From: Pseudomonas benzenivorans
GTDB lineage: Bacteria; Pseudomonadota; Gammaproteobacteria; Pseudomonadales; Pseudomonadaceae
Length of the DNA: 64,000 nt
NCBI RefSeq assembly: GCF_900100495.1
Contig: NZ_FNCT01000020.1
Location: 25,740 to 89,739 of the forward strand
Direction: 5' to 3'
Positions 23,510 through 32,619 of this stretch are shown here, piece after piece. Position numbers and translations under genes: made by a program. How positions within the stretch are numbered: position 1 is the first letter of the stretch; every line of letters begins with the position of its first letter. A model generated the notes under the pieces. It ran no database searches and had not been told where the DNA came from. It worked only from the letters and a program-made list of their open reading frames with translations.

Positions 23510-24442
23510 ATGCGCCTGCTGATCGCCGAAGCCGACCACGCCACCTACGCCGAACTGTTGCGCCAGGCGGCGCCGGAACTCGAACTGCATGGCAGCGCCG
23601 ATCCCGCCGAACTGGCGCGCTGGGCCGCCAGTTGCCCGTTGTGGCTGGGCCAGCCGGACCTGCTCGCCGCCGTGTTGCGCCAGGGCCACCCGCCGCAGTG
23701 GCTGCAATCGACCTGGGCCGGCATCACCCCCTTGCTGGCCGCAGATCTGCCGCGCGATTACCGGCTGAGCCGCGCCGTGGGCATCTTCGGCCAGGTGATG
23801 GCCGAGTATGTGCTGGGCCACCTGCTGGCCCACGAACGCCAGCTGTTCGCGCGCCTGGCCGCGCAGGTCGAGCAGCGCTGGGAGCAGCGCCTGCCGCACA
23901 GCCTGGCCGGGCGCCGGGTGCTGATCGTCGGCACCGGCGATATCGGCCAGAGCGTGGCGCAGTTTCTCGCGCCGTTCGGCGTCGAACTGTACGGCGTGGC
24001 CAGCCGGGCGCGGGTGCTGCCGCCCTTCGTCGAAGTGGTCGGCCTGGATGCGCTGCCGCGCCTGGCCGGCGAGGCCGATTACCTGGTCAACCTGCTGCCG
24101 GATACCCCGGCCACCCGCGATATCTACGACGCCGCGCTGTTCGCCCGGCTCAAGCCCAGTGCGCTGCTGATCAATGCCGGGCGTGGCGTGGCGCTGGTCG
24201 ATGCCGACCTGGTCGCGGCGCTGGAGCAGGGGCGGCTGGCCGGCGCGGTGATCGATGTCTGCCGCCAGGAGCCCTTGCCGCCCGGCCATCCGTTCTGGAC
24301 CGCAGCGCACCTGCTGCTTACCGGGCACAGCTCGGCGCCGACCGAGCCGCGCCTGATGGCCCAGCTGTTCCTCGACAACCTGGCGCGCTATCGCGCTGGC
24401 CGCGAGTTGCGTGGCGCGGTGGACTTCACCCGCGGTTATTGA
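23510..24442 (+). CDS. D-2-hydroxyacid dehydrogenase
   Basis: This 310-aa NAD(P)-dependent reductase interconverts 2-oxo and 2-hydroxy acids. The Rossmann motif GTGDIGQSVAQFLAPFG (near 141-157), the NLLPDTPATR loop, the LINAGRGVALVDADL loop with arginine, and a C-terminal HSSAPT with the catalytic His are present. It resembles the GhrA-type glyoxylate/hydroxypyruvate reductases, but the substrate is not certain. It follows ycgL by 24 bp and may belong to the rnd operon. Confidence 0.87.
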   Translation: MRLLIAEADHATYAELLRQAAPELELHGSADPAELARWAASCPLWLGQPDLLAAVLRQGHPPQWLQSTWAGITPLLAADLPRDYRLSRAVGIFGQVMAEYVLGHLLAHERQLFARLAAQVEQRWEQRLPHSLAGRRVLIVGTGDIGQSVAQFLAPFGVELYGVASRARVLPPFVEVVGLDALPRLAGEADYLVNLLPDTPATRDIYDAALFARLKPSALLINAGRGVALVDADLVAALEQGRLAGAVIDVCRQEPLPPGHPFWTAAHLLLTGHSSAPTEPRLMAQLFLDNLARYRAGRELRGAVDFTRGY

Positions 24443-24494
24443 CCAGGCTACGGAACTTGCTGTCTCAGAATCATTGGTTCGGAGCCCTCGACGG

Positions 24495-24553
24495 GTAGGG
24501 TGCGCCGCGCGCACCAATGACCGTGGGTGCTTGGTGCGCACGGCGCACCCTAC
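24495..24553. repeat. GTAGGGTGCGCC palindrome
   Basis: GTAGGGTGCGCCGCGCGCACC is mirrored by GGTGCGCACGGCGCACCCTAC around a 17-base centre. It is the cleanest copy of the family also seen at 10847-10960. Confidence 0.8.
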
Positions 24554-24653
24554 GCTGATGCATTGCTGCCGGCCATTCGGCGTCGCGGCCTTGGCCGGGC
24601 GCCGGCGCCGCGCTAGACTGCCGGCCTTTTCGCCCCTCACCCGTACCCTCGCC

Positions 24654-25103
24654 ATGGCCGCCAAAGTCGAACCCTTCTGGAAACGCAAAACCCTCGACCA
24701 GCTCGATCAGGACGAGTGGGAGTCGCTGTGCGACGGCTGTGGCCTGTGCTGCCTGCAGAAGCTCGAGGACGAGGACGACGGCAGCGTCTACTACACGCGC
24801 ATCGCCTGCAAGCTGCTGGACCTGCAGACCTGCCGCTGCACCGATTACCCGAATCGCAGCCGCTTCGTGCCCGACTGCATCCAGCTCACCCCGGCCCAGG
24901 CCGACCAGTTCCAGTGGCTGCCGCCGACCTGCGCCTACCGCCTGGTCAGCGAGGGCAAGGACCTGCTGTTGTGGCACCACCTGGTCTGCGGCGACCCGCA
25001 GGCGGTGCATGTCGAACGCATTTCCCAATCCGGGCGCATGCTCAGCGAGACCAGCGTGGCCGAGGACGACTGGGAAGAGCACCTGATCTTTCGCGCCGGC
25101 TGA
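24654..25103 (+). CDS. YcgN/UPF0260 cysteine-cluster protein
   Basis: This 149-aa cytosolic protein has many cysteines, including CDGCGLCCLQK (near 24-34), C-R-C in LQTCRCTDYPNR and further Cys in VPDCIQ and PPTCAYR. This is the YkgJ-type zinc or iron-binding cluster of the YcgN family. Its function is unknown. ATG 24654 is preceded by no strong ribosome site, but the start MAAKVEPFWKRKTL matches the family as I remember it. The frame upstream of this ATG is not credible protein. Confidence 0.87.
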   Translation: MAAKVEPFWKRKTLDQLDQDEWESLCDGCGLCCLQKLEDEDDGSVYYTRIACKLLDLQTCRCTDYPNRSRFVPDCIQLTPAQADQFQWLPPTCAYRLVSEGKDLLLWHHLVCGDPQAVHVERISQSGRMLSETSVAEDDWEEHLIFRAG

Positions 25104-25214
25104 CAGCCGGCGGCAGACTCCGCGTCGCGAGCCACGGCAATGGAGTTGAATTGTCCGGCCCCTGGCCGGTCTATCGATGAGTCAAAACGTCCCGCCAACA
25201 AGGAGTTGCCCCTC

Positions 25215-26444
25215 ATGCCGATTCGTCGTGCGCTGCTGTCCGCCTGTGTCCTGTGCCTGAGCGCCCCGTTGTGGGCGGCGACCGAGAAGGTCGACCTGGA
25301 CTATCGGGTGCGCTTCCTGCCGGACAGCGATCAGGCCGAAGTCAGCCTGACCCTGGAGGAGGGCGAGCGGGTCCGCAGCCTGGATTTCGACCTGGGCGAG
25401 CAGGGCTACTACAGCGACTTCAGCGCCGACGGCGAATGGACCCAGGACGGTCCCGGGCGTGGGGTCTGGCAGCCGGCGAAAGGCGAAGCCAAGCTGAGCT
25501 ACCGGGTGCGTGTCAGCCGCCCGCGGGGGGAAGACCGGTTCGACGCGCGGATGACCAAGGACTGGGCCTTGCTGCGTGGCGACGACCTGGTCCCCAGCGC
25601 CGTATTGCGCCAGCAGGGCAAGACCGAACTGGTCGCGCGCCTGCAGTTCGAACTGCCGGAGGGCTGGCGCAGCGTGGAGACCGGTTGGCCGCGCATCGGC
25701 AAGAACAGATTTCGCATCGACAACCCGCAGCGCAAGTTCGACCGGCCGACCGGCTGGATCATCGCCGGCAAGCTCGGCACCCGGCGGGCCAAGCTCGGTG
25801 AGACCAACGTGGCGGTCGCCGCGCCGATCGGCGAGGGCATGCACCGCATGGACATCCTCACCCTGCTGACCTTCGTCTGGCCGCAGTTGCAGGAGGTGTT
25901 CCCCCGCGATCCGGCCAAGTTGCTGATCGTCGGCGCCGGCGATCCGATGTGGCGTGGCGGGCTGTCGGCGGGCAACTCCTACTACATGCATGCCGCCCGC
26001 CCGCTGGTCAGCGAGAACGGCACCAGTTCGCTGATGCATGAACTGGTGCATGTGTTCAGCCGTATCCAGCATCGCCACCGCAGCGACTGGGTCACCGAAG
26101 GCCTGGCCGAGTACTACGCCATCGAGCTGATGCGCCGCGCCGGCGGCTTGAGCGAGGAGCGTTACCAGAAGGTCCGCGAGCAACTGATCGACTGGAGCCG
26201 TCCGGTGAAGAGCCTGCGCGGCGACCGGGTCAACGGTGCGGTGACCGCCCGTGCGGTGTTGCTGCTGCAGGAGCTGGACCGGGAGATCCGCCAGAAGACC
26301 AAGGACAACCAGCCGCGCTCGCTGGACGACGTGACCCGCGGCCTGATGCGCCTGGACAAGGTCAGCACCAAGGACCTGGTCGAAATCAGCGAACGGGTCA
26401 TGGGCGCGCCGTCCGAGGTGCTGGATACGGCGCTGCTGAAGTAG
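25215..26444 (+). CDS. Secreted HExxH metallopeptidase-like protein
   Basis: This 409-aa protein has a signal peptide (MPIRRALLSACVLCLSAPLWA). The zinc motif HELVHVFSR is near residue 277, and the third ligand is probably the Glu in DWVTEGLAEYYA about 25 residues later, the gluzincin pattern. An N-terminal beta-rich domain precedes the catalytic part, like M1/M61 peptidases. The substrate is unknown; location is periplasmic or extracellular. The start at 25215 is backed by AAGGAG. Confidence 0.85.
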   Translation: MPIRRALLSACVLCLSAPLWAATEKVDLDYRVRFLPDSDQAEVSLTLEEGERVRSLDFDLGEQGYYSDFSADGEWTQDGPGRGVWQPAKGEAKLSYRVRVSRPRGEDRFDARMTKDWALLRGDDLVPSAVLRQQGKTELVARLQFELPEGWRSVETGWPRIGKNRFRIDNPQRKFDRPTGWIIAGKLGTRRAKLGETNVAVAAPIGEGMHRMDILTLLTFVWPQLQEVFPRDPAKLLIVGAGDPMWRGGLSAGNSYYMHAARPLVSENGTSSLMHELVHVFSRIQHRHRSDWVTEGLAEYYAIELMRRAGGLSEERYQKVREQLIDWSRPVKSLRGDRVNGAVTARAVLLLQELDREIRQKTKDNQPRSLDDVTRGLMRLDKVSTKDLVEISERVMGAPSEVLDTALLK

Positions 26445-26499
26445 CCGAACGGCGGCTGTGAGGTCTCGGCGGGCTTGCGCAATGCTTGCTGGCTAGACC

Positions 26500-26665
26500 C
26501 TAGCAGGCCGTTGAAAAACGTAGGCGAGGCAGCCGAGGCTAGGAAAAAACAGGCCAAAAAAGCGGAGTTTACGAGTTGTAAATGAGCATTTTGACTGGGC
26601 GCGCATACGAGCCTGTTTTTAACGACGCATCGGCAACGCAGGTAGTTTTTTCAACGGCCTGCTAG
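26500..26665. mobile_element. MITE-like inverted-repeat element, copy 2 (CTAG-flanked)
   Basis: CTAG borders lie at 26500-26503 and 26662-26665. The interior (26504-26661) has mirrored ends with CAGGCCGTTGAAAAA and matches the copy at 1937-2082 in reverse orientation, with about 15 extra bases in the middle. The right border holds the stop codon (TAG, read on the minus strand) of the RNA methyltransferase gene. In both full copies the same end of the element adjoins the stop of the gene. Confidence 0.78.
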
Positions 26666-27129
26666 AACCTGGGCCCGGACTTGGTGTTATTGCCCTTGGC
26701 CAGGCGGTCGTAGAGCACCACGTTGACCGTGGCGGCGAGATTCATGCAGCCCTGGGTCGGCACGTACACCACGTCCTCGCACCAGGCGCGGATGCTCTTA
26801 TCCAGCGAGCCGTCTTCCGGGCCGAAGATATAGATCGCCCGATCCGGGTGGGTGTACTCCGGCAGCGGACGGGCGCCCTCGACCAGTTCCACGGCGACCG
26901 GGGTGCAGCCCAGCGGGATGATCTTCTGCAGGTCGTCGATGGCGATCAGCGGAATGTCCAGGTGGACGCGCTTGGTGTCGGTGACGAAGTCGCGGGCGCG
27001 CTCGTAGCGCTTGCCGGTGTAGAACACCGAACTGACCCCGTAGCAGCCGGCGGCGCGCATCACCGCGCCGACATTCTCCGGAGATTTCGGGTTGAATAGA
27101 CCAATGCAGCTGTATCGTTTGTTCGCCAT
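26662..27129 (-). CDS. TrmH/SpoU-family RNA 2'-O-methyltransferase
   Basis: This 155-aa SPOUT methyltransferase shows motif 1 (GLFNPKSPENVGAVMRAAGCYG, quoted only in part as NPKSPENVGAVMRAA, residues 13-27), motif 2 (AIYIFGPEDGSLDKS) and motif 3 (YVPTQGCMNLAATVNVVLYD), which form the trefoil knot and SAM site. The length is close to TrmL, the tRNA wobble methyltransferase, but the exact target is not certain. Start at 27129 (MANKRYSC); the frame continues upstream but without family similarity. Its TAG lies in the border of the inverted-repeat element. Confidence 0.87.
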   Translation of the reverse strand: MANKRYSCIGLFNPKSPENVGAVMRAAGCYGVSSVFYTGKRYERARDFVTDTKRVHLDIPLIAIDDLQKIIPLGCTPVAVELVEGARPLPEYTHPDRAIYIFGPEDGSLDKSIRAWCEDVVYVPTQGCMNLAATVNVVLYDRLAKGNNTKSGPRF

Positions 27130-27185
27130 GGGACCGGCCGTGCGGGCAAAGGGCGCAGTATAAGGCGTACGGACGAGCCGAAGGC

Positions 27186-27560
27186 TTACTCTTTGCTTTT
27201 GAGCAGGGCGGCCAGGTCGGCGAAGGCCTTGTGCGTCACCTTCGGCCCTTGCTGGCTGGCGGTCGAGCCTTCGCTGAAGTACTGCTGGTCGGTGTAGCGG
27301 GAATGCTCGTTGTCGTGGCAATACAGGCACAGCAGTTCCCAGTTGGAACCGTCCTGCGGGTTGTTGTCGTGGTTGTGGTCGCGGTGGTGCACGGTCAGCT
27401 CGCTCAGGCGCTTGCCGGAAAACTCGCGGCCGCAGCGGCCACAGACATGCGGGTACATTTTCAGGGCCTTGTCCCGGTAGCCTTCTTCACGACTGCGCTG
27501 GGCCTCGGCGAGGATGCGGTCGAGCTTGGCGGTGGGCGAGGGGGATTTGTCCGTGCTCAT
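27186..27560 (-). CDS. yajD: YajD-family HNH nuclease
   Basis: This 124-aa protein has an HNH fold with a zinc site made by CGRCGREF and LLCLYCHDNEHSR, and catalytic VHHRDHNHDNN between them. This is the YajD pattern. An N-terminal helical stretch (SPTAKLDRILAEAQ) leads in. Start 27560 (MSTDKSPSP) is chosen over the longer frame, whose extra 28 residues look unlike protein. Cellular role unknown. Confidence 0.87.
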   Translation of the reverse strand: MSTDKSPSPTAKLDRILAEAQRSREEGYRDKALKMYPHVCGRCGREFSGKRLSELTVHHRDHNHDNNPQDGSNWELLCLYCHDNEHSRYTDQQYFSEGSTASQQGPKVTHKAFADLAALLKSKE

Positions 27561-27700
27561 AAGAGGTTGTGTCCATTGCTGTGCGTCGGTGCTTAGCGGC
27601 AGTTTAGCCCCGCCGGCGGTCGCTGAGAACCGCCGGGCGGGCACTTCCGGACCGGTGCGTGGCCCAATAAGCTGTGATTCTCCCTCGAAGGAGCTGGCCG

Positions 27701-28036
27701 ATGCGACTGCCGAACATGATCCTGGCGGGCCTGCTGGCCCTGGGCGGCGCGGTGCTCACCGCGCAGGCCGGTCGCTTGCCGGCGCCCGCCGAGCGCGCGG
27801 CCGGCGCGCCGGGCACGCCTACCCCGCAACCCTTCAGCCAGCAGGTGCCGCGCAACCTGCCGAGCACTGCGCCGAACAACCCACCGTTGCTCAACGACGG
27901 CACGGGCTACAAGGGCGGGCGATTCAACCCGCGGAGCGACAACCTGGCCCCGCCAGACGCCGAATTGCCGCTGCTGCAGGAGCAACTGCGGCGCAATACG
28001 CAGGGCCTGCAGCCGGGCAGGCGCGGCGCCGATTGA
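27701..28036 (+). CDS. Small secreted proline-rich hypothetical protein
   Basis: This 111-aa protein has a signal peptide (MRLPNMILAGLLALGGAVLTAQA) and a mature part rich in Pro, Asn, Gln and Gly without cysteine. It ends immediately next to the convergent cyclic-nucleotide-binding gene (stop codons at 28034-28039 adjoin). A GAAGGAG ribosome site backs the start at 27701. No family recognised. Confidence 0.6.
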   Translation: MRLPNMILAGLLALGGAVLTAQAGRLPAPAERAAGAPGTPTPQPFSQQVPRNLPSTAPNNPPLLNDGTGYKGGRFNPRSDNLAPPDAELPLLQEQLRRNTQGLQPGRRGAD

Positions 28037-28510
28037 TCAGATCTGCTGCTCGACCAGTTGCCCATCGACCATGCGCAGGCGTTTCGACATGCCCACGGCG
28101 ATGGCGCGGATGACCTGGGCGGCCGACTTGGGTGCTTCTTGCAGCATCTTCTCCAGCGAGTCCTTGGCCAGGATCAGCAGGGTGCAGTCGCTGACCGCCA
28201 CGCAGCTGGCGGAACGTCTTTCGCCATCCAGCACGGCCATCTCACCGAAGGCACGGCCCTTGCGCAGCTTGGCGATCTCCACCGTCTCGCCGCTGGAGTT
28301 GGTCTTGCGGATCGACACCGCGCCGAAATGGATGATGCACATGAAGGTGCCGGCATCGCCTTCGCTGCAGATGAGCGCGTCCGGTTCATAGCTGCTGATG
28401 TTGAAATAGCCGGCAGCGCTGAGCACTTCGCTCGGCTGCAGGCTGTTGAACAGGCCGCAGTCGAGCAGCATGTCGCGGATTTCATCGATCAGCTGGGAAT
28501 GGTCTGGCAT
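28037..28510 (-). CDS. Cyclic-nucleotide-binding (cNMP) domain protein
   Basis: This 157-aa single-domain protein is a CRP-type beta-roll. It contains CSEGDAGTFMCII, the phosphate-binding cassette with FGEMAVL followed by RSAS (Arg that contacts the cyclic phosphate), and a C-terminal helix. There is no DNA-binding helix-turn-helix, so it is not a CRP-like regulator. It may sense cAMP and bind a protein partner. Start at 28510; the longer frame into ptrB is shadow. Confidence 0.85.
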   Translation of the reverse strand: MPDHSQLIDEIRDMLLDCGLFNSLQPSEVLSAAGYFNISSYEPDALICSEGDAGTFMCIIHFGAVSIRKTNSSGETVEIAKLRKGRAFGEMAVLDGERRSASCVAVSDCTLLILAKDSLEKMLQEAPKSAAQVIRAIAVGMSKRLRMVDGQLVEQQI

Positions 28511-28620
28511 GGGCACTCTGCTACAGGACGGGGAAGGGCATGATGCTGCGCAGACGACGTTAGCCGTCTCGCCCAGGCTTGCCAACTGCCACTCGCCGGA
28601 AGCTGTGACCGCGCGCTCAC

Positions 28621-30669
28621 TCAGGCCGCCTCGCGTCCGAGCACCTTGAGCAAAAAGGCATATTCCAGCGCCACGTCCCTGAGCGCCTGGTAGCGCCCGC
28701 TCATGCCGCCATGGCCGGCGCCGAGATCGGTCTTGAGCAGCAGCAGGTGCTCGTCGGTCTTGCTGGCGCGCAGCTTGGCCACCCACTTCGCCGCCTCCCA
28801 GTACTGCACGCGACTGTCGTTGTAGCCGGCGACGGCGAGAAGCGCCGGGTAGGCCTGGGCCTTGACGTTCTCGTAGGGCGCGTAGCCCTTGATCCGCTCG
28901 AACACCTCCGGCTCGTGCGGGTCGCCCCATTCGTCGTACTCGGTCACGGTCAGCGGCAGGTCGGGGTTCTGCATGGTGTTGAGCACGTCGACGAAGGGCA
29001 CCTCGGCGATGGCCGCGGCGAACAGTTGCGGGCGCAGGTTGAGCACCGCGCCGATCAGCAGGCCGCCGGCGCTGCCGCCGCTGATGGCGAGCTGCCCGGG
29101 GCTGGTGTAGCCGCCGGCGATCAGGTGCTCGGCGCAGGCGATGAAGTCGTCGAAGCTGTTCTGTTTGTGCTCCAGCTTGCCGGCGCGGTACCAGGCCTCG
29201 CCCAGTTCGCCGCCGCCGCGCACATGGGCGATGGCGAAGACGAAGCCGCGCTCGAGCAGGCTCAGGCGGGCATGCGAGAACCAGGGGTCGAGGCACTCGC
29301 CGTAGGCGCCGTAACCGTAGAGGTAGAGCGGAGCGGGCTGCCCCGCCTGGAGCACCTCGCGCCGGGCCACCAGGCTGATCGGCACCTGAGTGCCGTCCGC
29401 GGCGGTGGCCCAGAGGCGCTGGCTGACATAGGCCTCGGCGTCGAACGGACCCTCCACCGGGGTCTCCTTGAGCACCTGCTGCTCGCCGCTGGCCAGGGTC
29501 AGCTGGCGGATCTGCGCCGGGCGGTTGAGCGCCTCGTAGCGCAGGCGGATCACCGGACTGCTGAATTCCAGATGGTCCTGCACATACAGGCTGTAGGCGG
29601 CATCCGGCAGGTCCACCCGGTAGCTGGCTTGCCCCTGACCCTGCACTTCGATGATTGGCAGGCCGCCCTCGCGCAGGCTGAGCACCAGCGCGCGGTCGTT
29701 CAGGCTGAGGTCTTCGAGCATCACCTGCGGGTCATGCGCACGCAGTTCCTGCCAGTGCTCGCGCGTCGGCGTGGCTGCACTTTCCTTCACACAGAACAGG
29801 GCGAAGTTGATCCCGCTCTGGTTGCTGCGGATCAGCCAGGCCCAGTCGCCGTCGAGCTTGCCGTGGTCGACATAGTACTCGTGGCCCTCCTCGCGGGTTG
29901 CCAGGCAGCGGAATGCCTCCTGCGGCGTGTCGGCATCGAGTATCCAGGCCTCGCTGGTGGTCTTGCTGCCCAATGCCAGCACCAGTTGGCGCTCGGAGCT
30001 GCTGCGGTAGCAGTTGAGGAAGAAGCGCCCGTCGCTTTCGTGGAACACCAACTCGGCGTCGTCGCTACCGAGGCGATGGCGATAGAGCTTGTGCGGCCGG
30101 TGGGTGTCGTCCAGCTCGCCGAAGAACAGGGTCTGGCTGTCGTTGGCCCAGGTCATGCTGCCGTCGCAATCGGCGAAGGGCAGCGCGCGGATGGCGCCGC
30201 TGGCCAACTCCTTGACGAACAGTTGGTAAACCTCATCGCCGCTGGTGTCCAGGCTGTAGGCCAGGCGCTGGTGATCCTGGCTGATGCTGAAGGTGCCGAG
30301 CGACAGATAGCCGCCACCCGCCAGGGCATTCGGATCGAGCAGCAACTGCTCGGCGCTTTCATCGACCACGAGCGAGCCATCGGCCGGGCGTGGGCAGCGA
30401 TAGTGCCGCGGGTATTCGTCGCCGGCGCTGGTGCGCTGGTAGTACAGGTAGGGGCCCCAGGGCGCGGGCAGCGACAGGTCGGTCTCGCGGATGCGGCTCT
30501 TGATCTCCTGGAACAGCGTTTCGCGCAGTTCGCGCTGTTCGGCCAGTTCGGCCTCCAGGTAGGCGTTCTCCGCCGCGAGATGGTCGAGTACCTCCCGGCT
30601 GTCGCGGTTCTCCAGCCAGCGGTAAGGGTCGGCGCCGGGCTCGGTGCGGGCGATCGGGGCGTGCGGCAT
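28621..30669 (-). CDS. ptrB: Oligopeptidase B (S9A prolyl oligopeptidase family)
   Basis: This 682-aa serine peptidase cleaves short peptides after basic residues. An N-terminal seven-bladed propeller is followed by the alpha/beta-hydrolase. The catalytic triad is visible: Ser near 533 in GGSAGGLL, Asp near 618 in GYNDSRV and His near 653 in AGHGGMSG. The HVRGGGELG motif is typical of S9A. Start at MPHAPIARTE is selected because upstream residues look non-protein. No signal peptide; probably cytosolic or periplasmic. Confidence 0.92.
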   Translation of the reverse strand: MPHAPIARTEPGADPYRWLENRDSREVLDHLAAENAYLEAELAEQRELRETLFQEIKSRIRETDLSLPAPWGPYLYYQRTSAGDEYPRHYRCPRPADGSLVVDESAEQLLLDPNALAGGGYLSLGTFSISQDHQRLAYSLDTSGDEVYQLFVKELASGAIRALPFADCDGSMTWANDSQTLFFGELDDTHRPHKLYRHRLGSDDAELVFHESDGRFFLNCYRSSSERQLVLALGSKTTSEAWILDADTPQEAFRCLATREEGHEYYVDHGKLDGDWAWLIRSNQSGINFALFCVKESAATPTREHWQELRAHDPQVMLEDLSLNDRALVLSLREGGLPIIEVQGQGQASYRVDLPDAAYSLYVQDHLEFSSPVIRLRYEALNRPAQIRQLTLASGEQQVLKETPVEGPFDAEAYVSQRLWATAADGTQVPISLVARREVLQAGQPAPLYLYGYGAYGECLDPWFSHARLSLLERGFVFAIAHVRGGGELGEAWYRAGKLEHKQNSFDDFIACAEHLIAGGYTSPGQLAISGGSAGGLLIGAVLNLRPQLFAAAIAEVPFVDVLNTMQNPDLPLTVTEYDEWGDPHEPEVFERIKGYAPYENVKAQAYPALLAVAGYNDSRVQYWEAAKWVAKLRASKTDEHLLLLKTDLGAGHGGMSGRYQALRDVALEYAFLLKVLGREAA

Positions 30670-30779
30670 GCAGCAACTCCATGAACAGGTGGGGCAGACG
30701 GCGGAAGCGCCGGGCCGCGCAAAAGCCGTTATCATAAGCCGCACTTTGTCCGAGCCGCCATGTCAGGTACTGCAGCTTT

Positions 30780-31250
30780 ATGATCGACAACGACTATCAA
30801 CTCGCTTGGGCCATCTATGCCGTCGCCGCCCTCGGCTGCCTGCTGGTCTGGTTCCGCTTGACCGGCTGGATGTGGCGCTACCTGCGCGAGCCCCTGCGCC
30901 TGCTGGTGGCGGTGCTGCTGCTGACCCCGACCATCGTCGATCCGGCCAAGGAACTGTTCGCCCCGGCGCTCGCCATCACCGCGATGGACCTGCTGCTCAA
31001 GGTGGGCAACAACGCCTGGCGCGCCGTGGCCGACCTGGCCCTGTACGGCCTGATCGCCCTCGCCCTGTACCTGTTGTTCGTGGCCATTCGCTGGCCGTTG
31101 GAGCGCTGGTGGAAGGGCCGTCGCGGCCCGGCGCCGGCCGCCGACGGGGACGACCAGCCGACCTTGCGCGAGCTGATGCAGCGCGGCGCCGACGAAGCCG
31201 GCGACGGCCGCAGCGAGCGGCGCGGCCGGCGGGTCGAGCCCCGGCTCTGA
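30780..31250 (+). CDS. Conserved membrane protein of unknown function
   Basis: This 156-aa protein has two to three hydrophobic stretches: YQLAWAIYAVAALGCLLVWF, then LREPLRLLVAVLLLTPTIV and LALYGLIALALYLLFVAI. A charged, acidic/basic-rich C-terminal tail follows. It is the first of a plus-strand run with the HIT protein and the amidotransferase; I recall a similar order in P. aeruginosa. No motif gives a function. Confidence 0.7.
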   Translation: MIDNDYQLAWAIYAVAALGCLLVWFRLTGWMWRYLREPLRLLVAVLLLTPTIVDPAKELFAPALAITAMDLLLKVGNNAWRAVADLALYGLIALALYLLFVAIRWPLERWWKGRRGPAPAADGDDQPTLRELMQRGADEAGDGRSERRGRRVEPRL

Positions 31251-31350
31251 TCGCAGCGGTCGCTCGAGCGCTTGAGCCGGCGCGCCGCGGCATAGCTTGC
31301 GCCGGGCGCTAGAGCCGTTCAGCATGGGCTTTTCCGCGCAAGGAGGGCTT

Positions 31351-31797
31351 ATGGACTGTGTGTTCTGTGCGATAGCCGGCAACCGCTTGCCGGCGCATCG
31401 GCTCTACGAGGACGAGGATTTCGTCGTCCTGCTGGATATTTTCCCCATGCGCCCGGCCCATGTGTTGATCGTCAGCCGCGAACATGCGCCTCTGCTCAAG
31501 GACCTCTCCGGCAGCGCCCGCGAGCGCCTGCTCGGCCTCACCGAGCGGGTGGCGCTGGCCTTGCGCAGCGCGGGTTACGGCGTCGATGGGCTCAACCTGC
31601 TGATCAACGACGGCCCGGCGTCCAACCAGCACGTGCCACACCTGCATCTGCACCTGATTCCGCGGCGTTCCGGCGACCTGCCCAGGCTGCTCTGGCGCCT
31701 GCTCACGCGCTTCCTGCCGCTGGGGCGCGGGCGCCTGGAGGCACGCCTGCAGCGGCAAGCCGAGCAGTTGCGCGATGTCCTGGCGAGGAGCTCCTAG
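31351..31797 (+). CDS. HIT-family nucleotide-binding protein
   Basis: This 148-aa protein has CVFCAIAGNRLPAHRLYEDED at the start, a metal-type C-x-x-C, and the histidine triad QHVPHLHLHLIPR (near 107-119). HIT proteins hydrolyse or transfer nucleoside phosphoramidates and related dinucleotides; the exact substrate is unknown. ATG 31351 is preceded by AAGGAGGG. The next gene starts two bases after the stop, so they are probably an operon. Confidence 0.92.
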   Translation: MDCVFCAIAGNRLPAHRLYEDEDFVVLLDIFPMRPAHVLIVSREHAPLLKDLSGSARERLLGLTERVALALRSAGYGVDGLNLLINDGPASNQHVPHLHLHLIPRRSGDLPRLLWRLLTRFLPLGRGRLEARLQRQAEQLRDVLARSS

Positions 31798-31799
31798 GC

Positions 31800-32573
31800 A
31801 TGTGTGAATTGCTCGGCATGAGCGCCAACGTACCCACCGACATCGTCTTCAGTTTTACCGGGCTGATGCAGCGCGGCGGACGCACCGGCCCGCATCGCGA
31901 CGGCTGGGGCATCGGCTTCTATGAGGGGCGCGGCCTGCGCCTGTTTCAGGAGCCGCGGGCGAGCAGCGAGTCGGAAGTGGCGCAGCTGGTGCAGCGCTAC
32001 CCGATCAAGAGCGAGGTGGTGATCGGCCATATCCGCCAGGCCAATGTCGGCCGCGTCTGCTTGGCCAACACCCACCCGTTCGTGCGCGAGATGTGGGGGC
32101 GCAACTGGTGTTTCGCGCATAACGGCCAGTTGGCCGACTTCTGCCCGGCGGCGGGGTTCTACCGGCCGATTGGCGATACCGACAGCGAGGCGGCCTTTTG
32201 CGACCTGCTCAACCGCCTGCGCACGGCATTTCCCGAGCCGGTGCCGGTAGAGTTGCTGCTGCCGAGCCTGATCGGCGCCTGTGCGGCGTATCGCAAACAC
32301 GGCGTGTTCAACTGCCTGCTCAGCGACGGCGACTGGTTATTCAGTTTCTGCTCGAGCAAGCTGGCGCACATCACCCGGCGCGCGCCGTTTGGCCCGGCGC
32401 AGTTGAAAGACGCCGACGTACGGGTGGACTTCCAGGCCGAAACCACGGCCAACGATGTGGTCACGGTGCTGGCCACCGAGCCGTTGACCGCCAACGAGCG
32501 CTGGAGCCTGTACCGGCCCGGCGAGTGGCGGCTATGGCGCGGCGGCGAGTGCCTGGCCCACGGCAACCTGTAA
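31800..32573 (+). CDS. Class II glutamine amidotransferase (YafJ type)
   Basis: This 257-aa Ntn-hydrolase has the catalytic Cys at position 2 (MCELLGMSANVPTD), with GPHRDGWGIGFYEGRG, HIRQANVG and FAHNGQLADF following. These are the YafJ-like glutaminase features. No synthase domain is present, so the acceptor reaction is unknown. It is spaced by two bases from the HIT gene. Confidence 0.88.
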   Translation: MCELLGMSANVPTDIVFSFTGLMQRGGRTGPHRDGWGIGFYEGRGLRLFQEPRASSESEVAQLVQRYPIKSEVVIGHIRQANVGRVCLANTHPFVREMWGRNWCFAHNGQLADFCPAAGFYRPIGDTDSEAAFCDLLNRLRTAFPEPVPVELLLPSLIGACAAYRKHGVFNCLLSDGDWLFSFCSSKLAHITRRAPFGPAQLKDADVRVDFQAETTANDVVTVLATEPLTANERWSLYRPGEWRLWRGGECLAHGNL

Positions 32574-32619
32574 CCCGGATTCAAGCCGGGAAACTGCGAT
32601 CGGGGTATGGGGGAAAAGG

